Part shown: positions 5,026-8,106 of the stretch, in pieces
Position numbering within the stretch: position 1 is the stretch's first letter
Layout: each line of letters begins with the position of its first letter
Assembly: GCA_031280335.1 (NCBI GenBank)
Contig: JAITGZ010000161.1
Span: 1-8,106, forward strand
Origin: Deltaproteobacteria bacterium
GTDB taxonomy: Bacteria; Desulfobacterota; Desulfovibrionia; Desulfovibrionales; Desulfovibrionaceae
Direction: 5' to 3'
DNA: 8,106 nucleotides
Notes under the pieces: generated by a model
Databases searched by the model: none
What the model was told of the DNA's origin: nothing
The model's input: the letters and a program-made list of their open reading frames with translations, nothing else
Program-made: the position numbers and the translations under genes

Positions 5026-6936
5026 TCAGCGCGTATGCGCCAGAATAAATTTTTTAAAGCCGTCCTTATCCAGGCCCCAATGGGCGCGCAAGACACCCGC
5101 CGGGCCATGCTCCACAAAAACGTCCGGCAGCCCGCAGCAATGGACGCGGCATTTGTTCAGCCGTCCGTGGGCGCTTAAAAGTTCCAGCACAGCAGAGCCG
5201 AATCCTCCCGCCAGAACGTGTTCCTCCAAAATGAGCAAGACGGAATGGTTTTCGGCCATCTCCAATATCTGCCGTTCAGGCAGGGGTTTGACCCAGATGG
5301 GGTCAAAAAGGGTGAGCGTCCTTCCTCCTTCTTTTTCGATCTCATCCAAGGCTTCCCAGGCCAAATGCACCGTGCCGCCCACGGCAAGCACCGCAGCCGC
5401 CGCGTTGCCCCGGCGCAGAAATTCGCCCTCCCCCGGAGGAATGGGCTTAAAAGCGGGCTGGGGATCAAAAAAAGGGCACTGTCCGCGTGGGTAGCGCACG
5501 GCCACCGGACGCCCCAGGTTCAGGGCGGTGGTCAGGGCGTTCTGCAGGGTGCGGCGTCCTCTGGGCGAAAGGATGTGCATGTTGGGCATGGGCCGGAGAC
5601 AGGCCATATCAAAAACCCCGTGATGGGTGGGCCCGTCCTCGCCCACCAGCCCGGCCCGATCCAGGGCGAAGACCACAGGCAGATTTTGCAGGGCCACGTC
5701 ATGCAAAACCTGATCATAGGCGCGTTGTAAAAAAGTGGAATAAAGGGCCACCACAGGCTTCATGCCTTGGGCGGCCAGACCTGCGGCATAGGTAACAGCG
5801 TGTTGTTCGCATATGCCCACATCAATGAAGCGCGCTGGAAAGCGCGCGCTGAAACGATTTAAACCTGTGCCTTCAGGCATGGCGGCGGTAATGGCGATGA
5901 TGCGCTCGTCTTTTTCCGCCAAATCGCACAGGGCGGAAGAAAACACCTCAGTATAGCTCAATGCCTCGTCCCCGGCGTTGGGAGCCTTTACATTGCCGGT
6001 GAGCGGGTTGAAACGCCCCACCCCATGATAATTGCTTGGATCGGATTCCGCCAGGGGGTAACCTTTGCCTTTTTTGGTCAGCACATGTAGCACTATGGGG
6101 GAGCCGGCGGCGCGGGCCAGACTCATGGCTTCCTGAAGCTTGCTTAGATCGTGCCCGTCCACCGGGCCTAAATAATCAAAATTGAGTGCTTCAAACAAAA
6201 TGCCTGGGGTAAAAAAAATCTTGAAACTTTTCCGGCTTTGTCTGGCGAAGCTGAGCATATCTTCGCCCACCAGCGGCACGGAACGCAAAAAATCCGAAAT
6301 CTCACGCCGCAGGCGGCGCATCCAGCGCGAAGACAGCTTGCGGCTCATAAAATAAGAAAGCGCGCCTACGTTTTTGGATATGGACATGCCGTTGTCGTTC
6401 AGGATGACAATCAGGCGCTTGTTTATGGCTCCGGCGTGATTCATGGCCTCATAGATCATACCGCCGGTCAGGGCGCCATCGCCCACCACCGCTACCACAT
6501 GCTCGCCGCCGTCGCGCATTTCTCTGGCTGTAACCATGCCCAAGGCCGCTGATATGGAGGTGGAGGCATGTCCAACCCCAAAATGATCATAGGGGCTTTC
6601 GTCCGGTTTGGGAAAGCCGCTGATGCCCCCGAACTGGCGCAAGGTATCAAAGCGATCCGCCCGGCCGGTGAGGATCTTGTAAGCATAGGTTTGATGGCCC
6701 ACATCCCAGATGATTTTGTCATATTCAGGATTAAACTGGCGCAGCAAGGCGATGGTCAGTTCCACCACCCCCAGGGAGGACGCCAGATGTCCGCCGGTGC
6801 GGGAGACAGAACCAAGAATCTTATTCCGCAGTTCCCGCGCCAGCAGAGGCAGCGCCCCTTCGTCCAAGGCGGCCACATCGCGGGGGTGTTTGATCCCCGG
6901 CAGAATAACGCTTTTGGCGTTGTCAGAAGCGCGCAT
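5026..6936 (-). CDS. dxs: 1-deoxy-D-xylulose-5-phosphate synthase
   Basis: 636 residues from ATG at 6936; full-length. Cytoplasmic thiamine-diphosphate enzyme that joins pyruvate and glyceraldehyde 3-phosphate to DXP, the first step of the MEP isoprenoid pathway and a source for thiamine and pyridoxal. Domain I (about 1-320) has 'GGHLASSLGVVEL' with the catalytic His (about 50), 'VGHQTYAYKILTGR' and the ThDP/metal motif 'GDGALTGG' ... 'ILNDNGMSIS' (about 152-187). Domain II (about 327-490) has 'DVGICEQHAVTYAAGLA' with the catalytic Glu (about 377), the Tyr of 'ALYSTFLQRAYDQ' and 'DRAGLVGEDGPTHHGVFD' (about 426-443), holding the substrate-binding Asp and His. Domain III (about 505-625) is the transketolase C-terminal fold. 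All key residues I could check are present. The frame also opens with TTG at 6939, immediately before the ATG. Start and ispA stop interlock as TGATG. Confidence 0.97.
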   Translation of the reverse strand: MRASDNAKSVILPGIKHPRDVAALDEGALPLLARELRNKILGSVSRTGGHLASSLGVVELTIALLRQFNPEYDKIIWDVGHQTYAYKILTGRADRFDTLRQFGGISGFPKPDESPYDHFGVGHASTSISAALGMVTAREMRDGGEHVVAVVGDGALTGGMIYEAMNHAGAINKRLIVILNDNGMSISKNVGALSYFMSRKLSSRWMRRLRREISDFLRSVPLVGEDMLSFARQSRKSFKIFFTPGILFEALNFDYLGPVDGHDLSKLQEAMSLARAAGSPIVLHVLTKKGKGYPLAESDPSNYHGVGRFNPLTGNVKAPNAGDEALSYTEVFSSALCDLAEKDERIIAITAAMPEGTGLNRFSARFPARFIDVGICEQHAVTYAAGLAAQGMKPVVALYSTFLQRAYDQVLHDVALQNLPVVFALDRAGLVGEDGPTHHGVFDMACLRPMPNMHILSPRGRRTLQNALTTALNLGRPVAVRYPRGQCPFFDPQPAFKPIPPGEGEFLRRGNAAAAVLAVGGTVHLAWEALDEIEKEGGRTLTLFDPIWVKPLPERQILEMAENHSVLLILEEHVLAGGFGSAVLELLSAHGRLNKCRVHCCGLPDVFVEHGPAGVLRAHWGLDKDGFKKFILAHTR

Positions 6937-7838
6937 CAAGACGACCTTTGCAGTACATATTCAACCAGTTCACGCAGAAAAAGCGCCTCCGTTCCGCTGA
7001 AAACGCTTATGGCATCCAGAGCAGCCGCTCCGGCTTCTTCCGCCAGGGCGCGGCTGCGGGAGACGCCCAACAGGGAGGGGTAGGTTATTTTGCCTTTGGC
7101 CGCATCGCTCCCCACGGGCTTGCCCAGGGCGGCTTCATCCCCCTCTTCGTCCAGAATATCATCCACAATCTGAAAAGCCGCGCCCAGAGAACGCCCGTAG
7201 CGATCCAGACGCACGCAGTCCTCCTCCTTCGCTCCGGCCAGTATGGCTCCGCTCACGCAGGATACGGTGATGAGCGCCCCGGTCTTGGCGGCCTGCATGT
7301 CGCGTAATTGCTCCAAAGTAATCTTCTGCCCGGAGGTATAAAGCATATCCAGATACTGACCGCCCACCATGCCCTGGGAGCCTGCGGCCACGGCCACAGC
7401 GCGCAGGGCGCGCAGGGTTCTTTCCGCCGGCGGGGCGGTGCCGGCACCGGGCGGAGAGGCGGAGGCCATGAAAATAAAGGCATCGGTCAGCAGGCCGTCC
7501 CCGGCCAGAATCGCTGCGGCTTCACCAAAACGTTTGTGATTTGAGGGTTTGCCCCGGCGTAAATCGTCATTATCCATGGCCGGCAGGTCGTCATGAATCA
7601 ATGAGTAACTGTGGATGCACTCCAGTGCCGCCGCAAAGGGCAGGGCCGTTTCGGCCTCCAGCCCGAACAGTTCGGCGCATGAAAGGCAGAGCGCCGGGCG
7701 CAGGCGTTTGCCACCGGCCAGTAGGCTGTAGTTCATGGCTTCGCGCAGGCCGGGGGGCATGTCCAGATGGGAGAGGCAGTGGGCGAGATACGTTTCCACC
7801 AGTATGGATTTGGCGCGAAGGTTGTCTTTAAAGGGCAT
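6936..7838 (-). CDS. ispA: Polyprenyl synthetase, farnesyl (possibly geranylgeranyl) diphosphate synthase
   Basis: 300 residues, standard for bacterial short-chain trans-prenyl diphosphate synthases. It condenses IPP with DMAPP/GPP to make FPP (or GGPP), the precursor of undecaprenyl phosphate and quinone side chains. Visible motifs: 'LLAGGKRLRPAL' (39-50) with the diphosphate-binding Lys/Arg; the first Asp-rich motif 'DDLPAMD' at 83-89 with two extra residues between the aspartates, the bacterial FPP-synthase spacing, then 'DLRRGKPSNHKRFGE' (92-106); 'GMVGGQYLDM' (156-165); 'KTGALI' (185-190); and the second Asp-rich motif 'FQIVDDILD' at 222-230. Tyr78 sits five residues before the first motif; bulky residues there usually limit chain length, so C15 is likelier, but C20 cannot be excluded. 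ATG is preceded by a strong GGAGGGG site and overlaps xseB by 11 bp. The stop interlocks with dxs. Confidence 0.93.
   Translation of the reverse strand: MPFKDNLRAKSILVETYLAHCLSHLDMPPGLREAMNYSLLAGGKRLRPALCLSCAELFGLEAETALPFAAALECIHSYSLIHDDLPAMDNDDLRRGKPSNHKRFGEAAAILAGDGLLTDAFIFMASASPPGAGTAPPAERTLRALRAVAVAAGSQGMVGGQYLDMLYTSGQKITLEQLRDMQAAKTGALITVSCVSGAILAGAKEEDCVRLDRYGRSLGAAFQIVDDILDEEGDEAALGKPVGSDAAKGKITYPSLLGVSRSRALAEEAGAAALDAISVFSGTEALFLRELVEYVLQRSS
6944..6949 (-). promoter_or_regulatory. Ribosome binding site for dxs
   Basis: AAAGGT on the minus strand, inside the last codons of ispA. The AGG core is 8 nt from the ATG at 6936 and 5 nt from the TTG at 6939, so it allows both. The ATG is favoured by codon strength and by the TGATG junction. 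Confidence 0.5.
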
Positions 7839-8106
7839 TATCCCCTCCGTCCGCGCAGCCGGGAGCGGGGGAATCCGCTGCTATGAATTCCCGTGGGCCT
7901 TCTTCCGTATAGAGGTGTACCGTATGTTCGGCTTCGTCCAGAATCCTGCGGCATCCGGCCGCCAGGGCCATGCCCTCTTTATACAAGGACAGGCTCTCTT
8001 CCAGGCTGGGCCGCCCCCGTTCCAGACGATCGGTTATTTCGCGCAGGCGGCTCAACTGTTCTTCAAATTCAGGTTCTTTGCCGCAATCCTCAGGGGCTTT
8101 TTCACC
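7828..8106 (-). CDS. xseB: Exodeoxyribonuclease VII small subunit, 5' end outside window
   Basis: The frame stays open from the TAA at 7830-7828 to the right edge, giving 92 visible residues without a start. Residues read 'FEEQLSRLREITDRLERG' then 'SLEESLSLYKEGMALAAGC' and 'ILDEAEHTV', the hallmark two-helix XseB core (family pattern: FEEALxxLExIVxxLExG...LEEALxxYExG). XseB subunits bind as helical hairpins to the large subunit XseA, forming an enzyme that degrades single-stranded DNA to short oligonucleotides. A TTG at 8055 could be mistaken for the start, but it lies inside the conserved 'FEEQL' helix (it encodes the Leu), and the acidic/basic leader 'EKAPEDCGKEPE' upstream fits a normal N terminus, so the true start is probably just past the edge. 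The C-terminal tail (about 25 residues after the core) is glycine/alanine/aspartate-rich and overlaps ispA by 11 bp. xseB-ispA-dxs is a common order in proteobacteria. Confidence 0.92.
   Translation of the reverse strand, partial: GEKAPEDCGKEPEFEEQLSRLREITDRLERGRPSLEESLSLYKEGMALAAGCRRILDEAEHTVHLYTEEGPREFIAADSPAPGCADGGDNAL
7842..7848 (-). promoter_or_regulatory. Strong ribosome binding site for ispA
   Basis: GGAGGGG on the minus strand lies 3 nt (5 nt from its GGAGG core) before the ATG at 7838, within the xseB coding region. It fixes the ispA start and suggests efficient independent initiation despite the overlap. Confidence 0.7.

Noticed and set aside
5021..5730. Plus-strand open frames of 157 and 170 codons opposite dxs
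   Set aside because: They overlap each other and the conserved dxs coding region, with no family resemblance.
5825..5850. GCGCGC-rich palindromic stretch in dxs
   Set aside because: It is explained by codons for 'FSARFPARF' in GC-rich DNA; no regulatory context.
6211..6218. A8 tract in dxs, and a similar A8 near 3845 in the gene after the RdgC-like one, as phase-variable sites
   Set aside because: Both genes are intact in frame, the tracts encode ordinary Phe codons on the coding strand, and eight bases is common by chance.

Overview
The window looks like chromosomal DNA of a moderately GC-rich deltaproteobacterium, most likely a Desulfovibrionaceae member. That placement is inferred from protein flavour: a short RdgC-like protein with a 'SVSFTRY' start, a long CgeB-type glycosyltransferase, and the xseB-ispA-dxs gene order. 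No marker gene in the window fixes the taxonomy.

All eight supported genes lie on the minus strand and read from the right edge to the left. In transcription order they are: xseB (exonuclease VII small subunit, start cut off by the right edge), ispA (farnesyl-diphosphate synthase type), dxs (DXP synthase), a short RdgC-like gene, an unrecognised 202-residue companion, two oligopeptide/dipeptide-type ABC permeases (OppB/DppB and OppC/DppC classes), and a CgeB-like glycosyltransferase with a long C-terminal extension of unknown function. Most junctions are overlaps (11 bp, TGATG, TGATG, ATGA) or gaps of 4-5 bp. The only larger gap is 22 bp, after dxs. No internal promoter or terminator is evident, so the sequence suggests one translationally coupled operon.

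The first part of the operon supplies isoprenoid precursors: Dxs makes DXP for the MEP pathway, and IspA condenses IPP and DMAPP to a prenyl diphosphate. XseB belongs to a DNA nuclease and is a common neighbour of ispA and dxs. The RdgC-like pair probably concerns DNA binding or recombination. The permease pair has no ATPase or substrate-binding protein in the window, and its last gene runs directly into the glycosyltransferase gene.

The left end (1-188) carries no credible gene. It holds a 17-bp near-perfect inverted repeat (2-18 and 172-188) enclosing about 150 bp with a run of 11 C and a strong GC hairpin. It looks like a small non-autonomous insertion (MITE-like) or a degraded insertion-sequence remnant placed at the stop codon of the glycosyltransferase gene. 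No CRISPR array, tRNA, rRNA, intact transposase or phage gene was seen. The clearest candidates for something under-described are the RdgC-like/companion pair, the glycosyltransferase C-terminal half, and the inverted-repeat element.
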